Positions 8,374 through 16,860 of a DNA stretch of 64,000 nucleotides are shown here, piece after piece. How positions within the stretch are numbered: position 1 is the first letter of the stretch; every line of letters begins with the position of its first letter. The DNA lies in assembly GCF_042926695.1 (NCBI RefSeq), contig NZ_CP170642.1:2356001-2420000 (forward strand). Reading direction: 5' to 3'. This stretch comes from Lonepinella koalarum (GTDB lineage: Bacteria; Pseudomonadota; Gammaproteobacteria; Enterobacterales; Pasteurellaceae). The notes beneath the pieces were generated by a model. That model was given only the letters and a program-made list of their open reading frames with translations. It had not been told where the DNA came from and searched no databases. A program made the translations under genes and the position numbers.

Positions 8374-9204
8374 ATGAGAAAAACAATGAGCCTAAAAGTT
8401 TTTGAACAACAAGAAATCCGTTCCCACTGGGATGAAAATCAAGAAAAATGGTACTTTTCCGTGATTGATGTGGTGGCAGTTTTGACTGAAAGCCAAAATC
8501 CAAGACGTTATTGGAGCGACTTGAAAATCAAGCTACAAAAAGAAGGGAGCGAACTGTACGAAAAAATCGTACAGTTGAAAATGCAATCCCCAGACGGCAA
8601 AATGCGTTTAACCGATGTCGCCGATACGGAGCAAATATTCCGCTTAATTCAATCCATTCCATCCCCTAAAGCCGAGCCATTTAAGTTGTGGTTAGCCCAA
8701 GTGGGACGTGAACGATTAGATGAACTGCAAGATCCTGAACTCACTATTGAACGAGCGTTGCGAGATTACCAACGGCTAGGCTATTCAGACGATTGGATTA
8801 ACCAACGTCTAAAAAGCATTGAAATCCGCAAAGAACTCACGGATGAATGGAAACGCACAGGCGTGCAGGAAGGGCAACAATTCGCCGTTCTCACCAATAT
8901 TTTAACCAAGGCATGGAGCGGTAAAACAGTGAAAGAATACAAACAGCACAAGGGGCTAAAAAAAGAAAACTTGCGTGATAATATGACCAATACCGAACTG
9001 ATTTTAAATATGCTTGCCGAAGCATCTGCCAAAGATATTTCACATGCAATCAACCCTGAAAATTTTGAACAAAATAAACAAGTGGCTCAACAAGGCGGTG
9101 AAGTAGCACACACCGCTAGAGTGGCATTGGAACAACGCACTGGGCAAAAAGTGGTGAGTGAGCTATCAGCGAAACAGTTGAGAATTGGTAAGGAAAAATC
9201 GTGA
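8374..9204 (+). CDS. BRO-N domain protein, DinD (DNA-damage-inducible protein D)-like
   Basis: A 276-residue protein. Residues about 5-105 form a BRO-N domain (KWYFSVIDVVAVLTES, ending IPSPKAEPFKLWLAQVGRERLDE), as in phage antirepressors. The C-terminal part (RALRDYQRLGYSDDWINQRL, then LTNILTKAWSGKTVKEYKQHKG and LILNMLAEASA) matches the DinD family, which in E. coli is SOS-induced and inhibits RecA strand exchange. It stands alone. An imperfect palindrome (8351-8364) sits 9 bp before the start, and no clear LexA box was found. An alternative start is the ATG at 8386. It carries no uptake signal. DinD-like identity is likely; a prophage-derived regulator is the alternative. Confidence 0.8.
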   Translation: MRKTMSLKVFEQQEIRSHWDENQEKWYFSVIDVVAVLTESQNPRRYWSDLKIKLQKEGSELYEKIVQLKMQSPDGKMRLTDVADTEQIFRLIQSIPSPKAEPFKLWLAQVGRERLDELQDPELTIERALRDYQRLGYSDDWINQRLKSIEIRKELTDEWKRTGVQEGQQFAVLTNILTKAWSGKTVKEYKQHKGLKKENLRDNMTNTELILNMLAEASAKDISHAINPENFEQNKQVAQQGGEVAHTARVALEQRTGQKVVSELSAKQLRIGKEKS

Positions 9205-9273
9205 AAAAGTACCGCACATTCTTTTCAATCTCCAAAATGTACGGCAAGTGTTTATAACAGTTATTGTTTTTTC

Positions 9274-9987
9274 TTAAAATAGTCCACGATATAATAACGC
9301 TGCCAACACAGCACCAATTATCGGACCACAAACAGGTACCCAAGCATAATCAAAATGAGATGATCCTTTATTTTTAATCGGTACAATAGCGTGAACTAAA
9401 CGTGGCATAAAATCACGAGCAGGATTAATGGCATAACCTGTTAATCCACCAAATGACATTACACCACCAGCAACACCAGCAAAAACAAAAAACATTGCTA
9501 CACCATTAGCTGGTTGTTGATGTCCTAATGCAAAAAGAATAAATAATAATGAAAAAGTAGCCATAATTTCAGATAATAAATTACGCCAAGGGTTGGAATT
9601 AGACGCAATAGTTGCAAAGGAACCTAACTGGCTATTTTGATCGCTTTCTTCATCTAGGTGATCCTTAAATAGTTGCCATATAATTAACCCACCAATAAAT
9701 GCACCAATAAATTGAGCAATAATATAACCTAAAACTAACTCTGTGGGAAAACGTCCGACTGCCCAAAAACCAATAGTGACAGCTGGATTAACATGAGCTC
9801 CTGTTAATGGACCAAAAATAACGGCGATGGAGACCATTGAAAGCCCCCAGCCGCAAGCGGCGACAATACCTCCACTTCCAAACATCCCCGATTTTTTCAA
9901 GGAAATATTCGCACATACACCTAATCCTAAAACCATAAAGAAAGCTGTACCAACGAGTTCTCCTAAATAAAGATTAATGTTTTCCAT
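9274..9987 (-). CDS. MIP-family channel, aquaglyceroporin (GlpF-like)
   Basis: A 237-residue inner-membrane channel with six predicted helices and both NPA boxes: HVNPAVT near residue 67 and AINPARDFMPR near residue 190. The Asp after the second NPA (NPARD) is the mark of the glycerol-conducting branch rather than strict water channels. It conducts small polyols passively. It is the last gene of the threonate operon, after the broken cyclase gene. A role in passage of a small polyol or lactone related to the operon substrate is inference. Haemophilus influenzae is known to have a similar MIP gene in a similar place. Confidence 0.9.
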   Translation of the reverse strand: MENINLYLGELVGTAFFMVLGLGVCANISLKKSGMFGSGGIVAACGWGLSMVSIAVIFGPLTGAHVNPAVTIGFWAVGRFPTELVLGYIIAQFIGAFIGGLIIWQLFKDHLDEESDQNSQLGSFATIASNSNPWRNLLSEIMATFSLLFILFALGHQQPANGVAMFFVFAGVAGGVMSFGGLTGYAINPARDFMPRLVHAIVPIKNKGSSHFDYAWVPVCGPIIGAVLAALLYRGLF

Positions 9988-10011
9988 ACTATGATTCCTT
10001 AAATATTAGGA

Positions 10012-10039
10012 CGAGTAGGTTGTTAATACTACCTACTCG
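10012..10039. repeat. Hairpin between cyclase and aquaglyceroporin genes
   Basis: CGAGTAGGT (10012-10020) and ACCTACTCG (10031-10039) form a perfect 9-bp stem with a 10-base loop. It lies in the 63-bp gap inside the leftward operon. There is no clear T-run, so it is more likely an mRNA processing or attenuation structure than a full terminator. Confidence 0.55.
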
Positions 10040-10050
10040 CTTAAGAGCAT

Positions 10051-10737
10051 TTATTCGAGTTCAACGATACAAGTCACCTGGCTTGAATCTAAACCCGCAA
10101 TCCGCCAAGGTGCATTGAAAAATTGTTTAATTTTGGCATTTTGGGGTAACTCAGCAAGGTGCATATCTTCAATAACTGTTGTGAAACGCCCAGTGTAATA
10201 ACCTAAAATGGCACGATGGCAATTCTTTGGATTTTCAGCGTCTGGTACTCGAGAAGACGGTGAGCCAAGAGCAATAAAGTCAATACCAACACCTTTAAGA
10301 TTAGTAAAATTATCTGAAAGATATTGTCCCGCACTGGTTGCAATATAAGGTCCTTCATTTTGATAAATTAATGGATTACTCTCCCGATATTGTTCAAATC
10401 CAGTACGGAAGAAAGCAAAAGATACTTGGGATAAAATCTCCGCATAAGGTTCAAGATCTTCTTTGGTAATACCTTCAGCTTCACCCTTTGGAATTTCCAG
10501 TAAAGCGACTTTTTGATGGCAAAAATATTATAATGAAAGTTCGTTGATGCTTAGTCCATCTTTTACAAAATGGCGTGGAGCATCCATATGTGTTCCACAA
10601 TGGTTTGGCAGCTTGGTAAGTAAGCTACTGAAAGGACAATCTTCTGTCACATCGGTACAACGAGTGACTTCCACAGTGGGTTCACCAGGCCACGCTAGAT
10701 CTTTTGGATCAAGTAAGTGCGATAGATACATAAACAT
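10051..10737 (-). pseudogene. Cyclase-family metal hydrolase interrupted by an in-frame stop
   Basis: Read on the reverse strand, a 228-codon gene is intact in a single frame except for one TAA at 10530-10528. The first part encodes MFMYLSHLLDPKDLAWPGEP and the metal motif HCGTHMDAPRHF (HxGTHxDxPxHF of the kynurenine-formamidase/cyclase family). After INELSL comes TAA, then YFCHQKVALLEIPKGEAEG and a full-length C-terminus ending CIVELE. Homologues usually have an acidic residue at the stop position, so GAA or GAT to TAA or a similar single-base change is likely. The gene lies between the GntP permease and the aquaglyceroporin of the threonate operon. The native substrate is unknown; a lactone or amide of a four-carbon acid is inference. 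Confidence 0.85.
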
Positions 10738-10829
10738 AGTTTTCTCCTTGTATGATTATGGTTAGTTAAAAAGTGACTTATAGATAAATCAATGAGCTAA
10801 ATCAAGTAACTCATCTCATTTATTTATTA

Positions 10830-12182
10830 TTAAACAACAACCCAAATCAAACTCACTAAGCCAAAAGCAATACAGCCATAAATAGTGGTGAGTATGCTCC
10901 ATGTTTTTAAGCCTTGGGAAACTGAAATACCAAAGAATTTTGTCCATACCCAGAATAGGCTGTCATTGACGTGAGATAAGGTCATTGAGCCTGCACCAAC
11001 GGCGGAAGTAATTAAGGCAATATGAATACCGTCATAACCTGCGGATGTAATCATTGGAGCAAGGATAGTCGTGGTCGTAATTGTTGCAACCGTGGCAGAG
11101 CCTTGAGCTGCACGTAATAGGGCAGATAAAATAAAACCCAGAGCGAGAACATGTAATCCAGTACTGGATAATACATCGGAAAGTGCTTTGCCTACGCCAC
11201 TCGCATCTAATACCTTACCGAACATACCGCCAGCCCCTGTGATTAAAATAATCCCAGCAATTGGAGCTAAAGCAGAATTTAAAATTTCTTCTACTTTTTC
11301 TTTATTCCAACCACGGCGGAAACCTAATACATAAGAAGACAGACATACCGCTAACAATAATGCAAACGGTGAACTACCGACCATGCTAAAAATTTGGCGA
11401 ATGATATTTTCTTTTGGTAAGGTTGTCGCCGTGATTGTGCCTGACATAATTAACACTAAAGGAAAGGCAATCATGGATAAAACCGTTGCAAATTTTGGCA
11501 AACCACTCGCATTTTGAGATAATTGCTTTTGATATTGCAGTAAATCAGTAGATGTTGGAATTTCGACAAAATGACGTTTGGTAAAAAATGGAATAAACAC
11601 TTGACCAACTAAAAAGGTGGGTAACGCAACGGCTAAACCGACACCTAATACTAAGCCAATATCTGCATTTAATAATTGTGAACCTGCAACAATCCCCGGA
11701 TGTGGTGGTAACACAACATGAACCATTAACATGGATAAACCAATTGGTAACGCATAAGTGAGCATATTGCCACCGATTCGGCGTGCGACACTAAAGATAA
11801 TCGGTAATAACACAAGGAAACCTACATCTACAAACACAGGGATACCAAAAATAAAACCTGTGGCACCTAAAGCAAAGGGGGCATTTTTCTCACCAAATTT
11901 ATCTAATAGCCAACCAGCTAATACATCAGCTCCATTGGATTTTTCGATAATTTTACCGAGCATCGCCCCTAGACCGACAATCAACGCTACGCTACCTAGT
12001 GTGCCCCCCATCCCTTTCACTAAGGTTGGGATAACATCAGCCATTGGAATGCCTGTACTTAATGCTACCGCAATGCTCACAATACCTAACGCCAGAAACG
12101 GATGAACTTTGCCTTTAATCATAATAAATAACAAAGCAAAAACACTGGTAACACCAATTAAAATAAGAACTTCGTTTGACAT
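10830..12182 (-). CDS. GntP-family proton symporter for a sugar acid (probable threonate/tetronate permease)
   Basis: A 450-residue inner-membrane protein with about 12 hydrophobic segments, starting MSNEVLILIGVTSVFALLF. The motifs GIPVFVDVGFLVLLPI and GAGSMTLSHVNDSLFWV are characteristic of the gluconate:proton symporter (GntP) family. Its place directly after the otnI gene of the threonate operon indicates that it imports the pathway substrate, by analogy with the GntP homologue in the equivalent Haemophilus influenzae cluster. Substrate assignment is inferred from context. Upstream is a short palindrome (12212-12225, AAAACG-AA-CGTTTT) that could be an operator. Confidence 0.9.
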   Translation of the reverse strand: MSNEVLILIGVTSVFALLFIMIKGKVHPFLALGIVSIAVALSTGIPMADVIPTLVKGMGGTLGSVALIVGLGAMLGKIIEKSNGADVLAGWLLDKFGEKNAPFALGATGFIFGIPVFVDVGFLVLLPIIFSVARRIGGNMLTYALPIGLSMLMVHVVLPPHPGIVAGSQLLNADIGLVLGVGLAVALPTFLVGQVFIPFFTKRHFVEIPTSTDLLQYQKQLSQNASGLPKFATVLSMIAFPLVLIMSGTITATTLPKENIIRQIFSMVGSSPFALLLAVCLSSYVLGFRRGWNKEKVEEILNSALAPIAGIILITGAGGMFGKVLDASGVGKALSDVLSSTGLHVLALGFILSALLRAAQGSATVATITTTTILAPMITSAGYDGIHIALITSAVGAGSMTLSHVNDSLFWVWTKFFGISVSQGLKTWSILTTIYGCIAFGLVSLIWVVV

Positions 12183-12270
12183 AAAGATTTCCTTTTTTGA
12201 CTAAACATTCTAAAACGAACGTTTTCGATCATATTTGCTTTCAAACCTCAAGATTTCCGGCAAAACAAAC

Positions 12271-12300
12271 CCTCTCCCCCTGATTTCTCAGGGCGAAAGG
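12271..12300. repeat. REP-like intergenic inverted repeat
   Basis: CCTCTCCCCCTGA pairs imperfectly (2 mismatches) with TCAGGGCGAAAGG around a TTTC loop. The inner 6 bp (12278-12283 with 12288-12293) pair perfectly. It lies in the 153-bp gap between otnI and the permease gene, just before an uptake signal at 12317-12325. It could be a dispersed repeat or could stabilise the upstream mRNA. Confidence 0.45.
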
Positions 12301-12335
12301 ATTTTATATAAATAAAAAGTGCGGTGTTTTTTTAG

Positions 12336-13121
12336 CTAGTTTTTATACTTCTCAAACCAACCCAATCCCGCCACGGTGTCGCCTCGTGGTTTATATTCAC
12401 AACCCACATAGTCGTCATAACCAATTTCATCGAGTTTGTCGAAAATATATTGATAATTGATTTCCCCTTCATCAGGTTCATGACGATCTGGCACGGAAGC
12501 GATTTGAACGTGGGAGAATTTGCCCTTGAGCTTGTCGGTTAAGCGAGCTAAATTGCCGTCCACATTTTGAGCGTGGAAATAATCCAGTTGCACAAAGACA
12601 TTATCACGATCGACTTTTTCCACAATGGCTAAGGTGTCAAACTGGCTTTTGAGCAGATAATTGGGTTTCACTTCGGGACTTAAGGCTTCAAGGCAAATAT
12701 TAATGCCGTGCGGTTTGAATTTCTCGGCAGCGTAACGAACATTTTCCACAAAGGTATTTTCATAAGCACTGCGATTCTCCCTTTCTGGCACAACCGCTGC
12801 CATAATATGTACGGTCGGACATTGTAACGCTAAGGCATATTCCAAGGCTTGGTCAATATCTCGGCGAGCATCGGCTTCACGGTTCGGAATAGCGGCAAGC
12901 CCCCATTCGCCGTTTGCCACATCACCTGCACTGGTATTAAACAACACTTGTTTTAAACCGTATTGATCTAATTTCGCTTTTAATTCTTCCGCTGGATAGT
13001 CATAAGGCCAAAGATATTCAACATATTTAAAACCTGCCTTGGCGGCGGCTTCAAAGCGATCTAAGAATGGCACTTCATTAAACATCATGGTTAAGTTAGC
13101 TGCAAATTTAGGCATAATCAT
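12336..13121 (-). CDS. otnI: 2-oxo-tetronate isomerase
   Basis: A 261-residue TIM-barrel protein of the hydroxypyruvate isomerase-like (Hyi/OtnI) family. Visible marks are KFAANLTMMFNEVPFLDRF, the metal-ligand region ICLEALSPEVKPNYLL (Glu), VQLDYFHAQ (Asp/His), SHVQIASVPDRHEPDEGE (His/Glu) and VGCEYKPRGDT (Glu). OtnI converts 2-oxo-tetronate to 3-oxo-tetronate in L-threonate breakdown. It overlaps otnC by 4 bp, so it is translationally coupled. The start could be ATG 13121 or the ATG two codons later. The assignment rests on the surrounding ltnD-otnK-otnC set. Confidence 0.92.
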   Translation of the reverse strand: MIMPKFAANLTMMFNEVPFLDRFEAAAKAGFKYVEYLWPYDYPAEELKAKLDQYGLKQVLFNTSAGDVANGEWGLAAIPNREADARRDIDQALEYALALQCPTVHIMAAVVPERENRSAYENTFVENVRYAAEKFKPHGINICLEALSPEVKPNYLLKSQFDTLAIVEKVDRDNVFVQLDYFHAQNVDGNLARLTDKLKGKFSHVQIASVPDRHEPDEGEINYQYIFDKLDEIGYDDYVGCEYKPRGDTVAGLGWFEKYKN

Positions 13122-13750
13122 TTCCCCCTGTTTTCCAAATCTTTCACTTCGTCATCGGTGAGATAACGAATTTTCTGTCCTTGCAAAATAAATTGTAATT
13201 TTGCGGTTTCTTCCAATTCATCGGCGTTGTCGGCGGCATCAAGCAAATCAGAACCTGTGACCACAATGCCGTGATTAGCCAGCAAAAAGGCTTTGCCTGT
13301 TAAAGCTCGCTCGCTTAATTCTCGAGCAATTTCAGGTGAACCGGGGCGATAGTAAGGGATTACCTGTAATTTTCCAACACGCATCACATAATAAGGCGTG
13401 AACGCTTTAATGGCGTTGTCTTGATCCAGATCGTCTAGGCAAGAAAGTGCGGTCAAATAAGTGGAATGTAAATGCACAATGGCATTACATTTTGGATTTT
13501 GCTGATACAATGCCAAATGAAATACATATTCTTTGGACGGTTTATCGCCTGAAAGCACATTGCCTTGCATATCTAATACAGATAAACGATCTGCATCTAA
13601 TCTCCCCAGCGATGAACCCGTTGGCGTGACCAAAATTCGGTTGTCATCTAACCGCACCGATAAATTACCTGCACCGCCTACGCTATACCCACGTTGATAA
13701 AAGGATTTTGCCAGTTCAACCAGCTGTTGTTTTTGTTCTAATTCCGTCAT
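13118..13750 (-). CDS. otnC: 3-oxo-tetronate 4-phosphate decarboxylase
   Basis: A 210-residue class II aldolase/adducin-family protein. The zinc ligands appear as HLHSTYLTAL (two His) and the later ANHGIVVTG (His), with a catalytic acid in the KPSKEYVFH segment. In the threonate/erythronate pathway OtnC decarboxylates 3-oxo-tetronate 4-phosphate to dihydroxyacetone phosphate. It overlaps both otnI downstream and otnK upstream by 4 bp, showing a tight operon. An uptake signal lies at 13445-13453 inside the gene. Family resemblance to fuculose-phosphate aldolase is expected. Confidence 0.92.
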   Translation of the reverse strand: MTELEQKQQLVELAKSFYQRGYSVGGAGNLSVRLDDNRILVTPTGSSLGRLDADRLSVLDMQGNVLSGDKPSKEYVFHLALYQQNPKCNAIVHLHSTYLTALSCLDDLDQDNAIKAFTPYYVMRVGKLQVIPYYRPGSPEIARELSERALTGKAFLLANHGIVVTGSDLLDAADNADELEETAKLQFILQGQKIRYLTDDEVKDLENRGK

Positions 13751-14991
13751 GAGATCATTCCTTGTGCATATTCAAAAAAGTTTTCTTTACCAAAATTGCC
13801 TGATTTTAACGCCAAATAAATCGGTTCTTCCACAGCTTTCAGCCAAGGTACACCTGGGGCGATTTGTTTACCAATATGGAAACCGCTAAAGCCAAGTTGT
13901 TGCACCACAATACTGGACGTTTCACCGCCAGCGGTGATGAAATTGGTTACCCCATTGGCTTTGAGTTTTTCTGCCAACTTGGCGAAAACTTGCTCAATAG
14001 CATGGCTTGCTTTATCGCCACCAAATTGGTTTTGAATTTGTTTAAGCTGATCGGCTGGGACAGTGGCATAGACCATTGGTGCAAGTGATCCGCCCAAATT
14101 TTCCGTGACCCATTGATATAGTTCATCCACATAGTTTTCATTACTGATGGCTTGTTCCACATCCAAATAATAACTTGGTGCAATCACTTTATAGGCGTTC
14201 ACCTGAGCATTGGTCATCACTGAACAAGAACCCGATAACACCACAGTTTTACCTTTTCTTGGCACAAAAGCGTCAGTGCCTTGTTTGCCACCACTTAAAC
14301 GAGCCGCCATATAAGCTCCCAAACCTGAACCTCCTGTCACCAGTTTAAAATCGGCAACAGCTTCGGCAAGTACCGCAAGTTGGCTATTATCCACCGCATC
14401 CACCACGGCATAGCGATAACCGTCTGCTTTTAATTGAGCAAAGCGTGCTTTCACATTGTCTGCCCCTTTAATCACATCCGAATAGGCGACCAAGCCTGTT
14501 TTGCCTTGTGCTTGTGCATCCATTAATCGCATTAAATTGGCATCCGTCATCGGCGTAATCGGGTGATTTTTCATGCCCGATTCACTTAACAACTGCTCAC
14601 CTACAAATAAGTAGCCGTTAAAAATCGTGCGACCATTCACGGGCAAAGCTGGTGTAATCACGGTGAAATCAGCGTTTAATTCCGCTAACAACGCATCCGT
14701 CACAGGACCAATATTACCTTTCTCTGTGCTATCAAAGGTTGAGCAATATTTAAAATAAAACTGATTACAACCGTTTTCTTGTAACCAATGCAACGCTTTC
14801 AAGGATTGCTCAATGGCTTGTTCCACTGGATTAGAGCGTGATTTTAAACTAATCACAATGGCATCTACCTGAGCTTCCAAAGGCTCACTAGGAACGCCGT
14901 TCATTTGCACCGCACTGAGTCCGTTTTCCACAAGGAAACTGGCAATATCGCTGGCACCAGTAAAGTCATCTGCAATAACACCTAACATCAT
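13747..14991 (-). CDS. otnK: 3-oxo-tetronate kinase
   Basis: A 414-residue kinase of the four-carbon acid sugar kinase (DUF1537/YgbK) family. The N-terminus MMLGVIADDFTGASDIASFL carries the family's ADDFTGA substrate-binding motif. The C-terminal nucleotide-binding part has VVLSGSCSVMTNAQV and ITAGGETSSIVVQQLG, ending with GVPWLKAVEEPIYLALKSGNFG. It phosphorylates 3-oxo-tetronate before the OtnC step. It overlaps otnC by 4 bp and the ltnD stop by 1 bp. Length matches the family. A close relative acts on a stereoisomer (DtnK), so the exact isomer is inferred from the neighbouring ltnD. Confidence 0.93.
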   Translation of the reverse strand: MMLGVIADDFTGASDIASFLVENGLSAVQMNGVPSEPLEAQVDAIVISLKSRSNPVEQAIEQSLKALHWLQENGCNQFYFKYCSTFDSTEKGNIGPVTDALLAELNADFTVITPALPVNGRTIFNGYLFVGEQLLSESGMKNHPITPMTDANLMRLMDAQAQGKTGLVAYSDVIKGADNVKARFAQLKADGYRYAVVDAVDNSQLAVLAEAVADFKLVTGGSGLGAYMAARLSGGKQGTDAFVPRKGKTVVLSGSCSVMTNAQVNAYKVIAPSYYLDVEQAISNENYVDELYQWVTENLGGSLAPMVYATVPADQLKQIQNQFGGDKASHAIEQVFAKLAEKLKANGVTNFITAGGETSSIVVQQLGFSGFHIGKQIAPGVPWLKAVEEPIYLALKSGNFGKENFFEYAQGMIS

Positions 14992-15896
14992 TACTCTCCT
15001 TTTTTCGGCAGATTAATGCCACTGAAAATTTTAATCACCGCACTATCATCTTCTTTGCCAAAACCTGCATTACTGGCTTCGGTAAACATGGAATAAGCGG
15101 TGCTGGCAAGATGTAATGGGAAGTGTAAAGATTTTGCGGTATCGTTCACTAAACCTAAATCTTTCACAAAAATATCCACCATGGAAAGCGGTGTATAATC
15201 GCCGTCCACCACATGTTTCATGCGGTTTTCAAACATCCAAGAATTACCTGCCGCATTGGTCACCACATCATACATCACATCGAGCGGAATCCCTGCTTTT
15301 GATGCTAACGCCATAGCTTCCGCTCCAGCGGCAATATGCACACCCGCCAATAATTGATGTACAATTTTCACGGTCGCCCCTAAGCCGATTTCTGCCCCAA
15401 TGTTGTAAACTTTACCTGCCACCGCATCAAGCACGGGTTGTAATTTTTCAAAGGCTTGTTGTGATCCCGATGCCATCACCGTCATTTCACCCGCTGCCGC
15501 TTTGGCAGCCCCACCTGAAACAGGGGCATCTAACATAACCAAACCAAGCTCTGTTAATTTTTGTGAAATCGCTTGAGCATCTCCTGCTGCCATGGTAGAA
15601 GACACCATCACTGCTGTGCCAGCTTTTAATTTCGCAGCTAAGCCATTTTCGCCAAATAATACGCTGTTGGCTTGAGCGGCATTAACCACTAAAATCACCA
15701 CAGCATCCAATTCTTGAGCAAAATCATTGCCATTAGTAGCCACCGCTTTTGCCCCAGCTGCTTTCAATTTTTCTAAGGCAACAGGGTTTAAATCAATGCC
15801 GTAAGTAGTTAATCCTGCTCGAACACAAGATAATGCTGCTCCCATCCCCATTGAACCTAAGCCTGCTACGGCGACTGAATAAGATGAATTTGCCAT
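14991..15896 (-). CDS. ltnD: L-threonate dehydrogenase
   Basis: A 301-residue protein of the beta-hydroxyacid dehydrogenase family. It shows the Rossmann motif VAVAGLGSMGMGAALS, the substrate motif DAPVSGGAAKAAAGEMTVMASG, and the catalytic Lys segment GLGATVKIVHQLLAGVH. LtnD oxidises L-threonate to 2-oxo-tetronate with NAD, the entry step of the pathway completed by OtnI, OtnK and OtnC. It is the first gene of the leftward operon, divergent from the DeoR regulator, with a CRP site between them. AGGAGAAAC precedes the start. 2-hydroxy-3-oxopropionate reductase is the main alternative name for this fold but the operon argues for LtnD. Confidence 0.92.
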   Translation of the reverse strand: MANSSYSVAVAGLGSMGMGAALSCVRAGLTTYGIDLNPVALEKLKAAGAKAVATNGNDFAQELDAVVILVVNAAQANSVLFGENGLAAKLKAGTAVMVSSTMAAGDAQAISQKLTELGLVMLDAPVSGGAAKAAAGEMTVMASGSQQAFEKLQPVLDAVAGKVYNIGAEIGLGATVKIVHQLLAGVHIAAGAEAMALASKAGIPLDVMYDVVTNAAGNSWMFENRMKHVVDGDYTPLSMVDIFVKDLGLVNDTAKSLHFPLHLASTAYSMFTEASNAGFGKEDDSAVIKIFSGINLPKKGE

Positions 15897-15970
15897 AATT
15901 AGTTTCTCCTAGTTAAAAATCTAAATGTATTTTGATGTTTTATATTATGCATGAATGAAAAAATAAAAAC

Positions 15971-15986
15971 TGTGATCCAGATCACA
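15971..15986. promoter_or_regulatory. CRP-cAMP site in the ltnD/deoR divergent promoter
   Basis: TGTGATCCAGATCACA is a perfect TGTGA-N6-TCACA palindrome. It lies 75 bp upstream of the ltnD ATG and about 115 bp upstream of the divergent regulator. Catabolite control of threonate use is the simple reading. Confidence 0.9.
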
Positions 15987-16101
15987 AATATTAACATTTT
16001 ACGTGAAATATAGATAAATTTTGTGAATTAATATTATTGGTTTAACAAAATTTAAAAGTTTATAATAGTAATATAAATAAAGAACTTTTTATGATATAGC
16101 A

Positions 16102-16860
16102 ATGATCCCAGCAGAAAGACAACGAAAATTACTCAATTTAATTAGTCACCAAGATATTGTCAGTATTAATACGCTTGTTGATGTATTAGGCGTATCCCAT
16201 ATGACTGTTCGCCGTGATATTCAAAAACTTGAAGATGAAGGCAAAGTTATTTCCGTATCAGGTGGAGTACAAACTCTCGAACGTTTAGCAATCGAACCGA
16301 CACACAATGATAAATCCTTATTATCCCCTAAAGAAAAAAATGCGATTGGTGAAAAAGCCGTTACACTTATTCCAATGGGAGCATCGATCTATTTAGATGC
16401 TGGCACAACGACATTGGAAATTGCTAAGAAACTCGCCGAACGTGAAGATTTATTAATTGTCACCAATGATTTTGTGATTGCAAACTTTCTCATGGAATAC
16501 GGTAAAGGTGAGATTTTTCATACAGGCGGGCGAGTGAATAAAGCCAACCGCTCATCCGTTGGTGAGTTAGCGGCTCAATTTCTGCAACATATTTCCTTAG
16601 ATATTGCGTTTATTTCTACTTCTTCTTGGAATATGAATGGGTTAAGTACACCCGATGAAAACAAAATCCCTGTCAAAAAAGCGATTATCAATTCAAGCCA
16701 ACAGCGTATTTTAGTGTCTGATTCGTCTAAGTGCGGTAAAGTTGCCACGTTTTTTATCTGTCCATTAACGGTATTTGATAGCATTATTTGTGATAATGCT
16801 TTGCCAGATAATTTACAAAAAAATATTGCGGAAATGGAGATTACGTTATATTTGGTTTAG
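16102..16860 (+). CDS. DeoR-family transcriptional regulator of the threonate operon
   Basis: A 252-residue repressor. The N-terminal helix-turn-helix reads IPAERQRKLLNLISHQDIVS followed by DVLGVSHMTVRRDIQKLEDEGK, the DeoR signature. The C-terminal DeoRC sugar-phosphate sensor domain has IYLDAGTTTLEIAKKL and LIVTNDFVIA. It is transcribed divergently from ltnD across a 205-bp intergenic region carrying the CRP site, so it probably represses ltnD-otnKCI and responds to a phosphorylated intermediate. No strong Shine-Dalgarno sequence is seen before its ATG. Its 3' end overlaps the converging acetyltransferase by 15 bp. Confidence 0.9.
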   Translation: MIPAERQRKLLNLISHQDIVSINTLVDVLGVSHMTVRRDIQKLEDEGKVISVSGGVQTLERLAIEPTHNDKSLLSPKEKNAIGEKAVTLIPMGASIYLDAGTTTLEIAKKLAEREDLLIVTNDFVIANFLMEYGKGEIFHTGGRVNKANRSSVGELAAQFLQHISLDIAFISTSSWNMNGLSTPDENKIPVKKAIINSSQQRILVSDSSKCGKVATFFICPLTVFDSIICDNALPDNLQKNIAEMEITLYLV

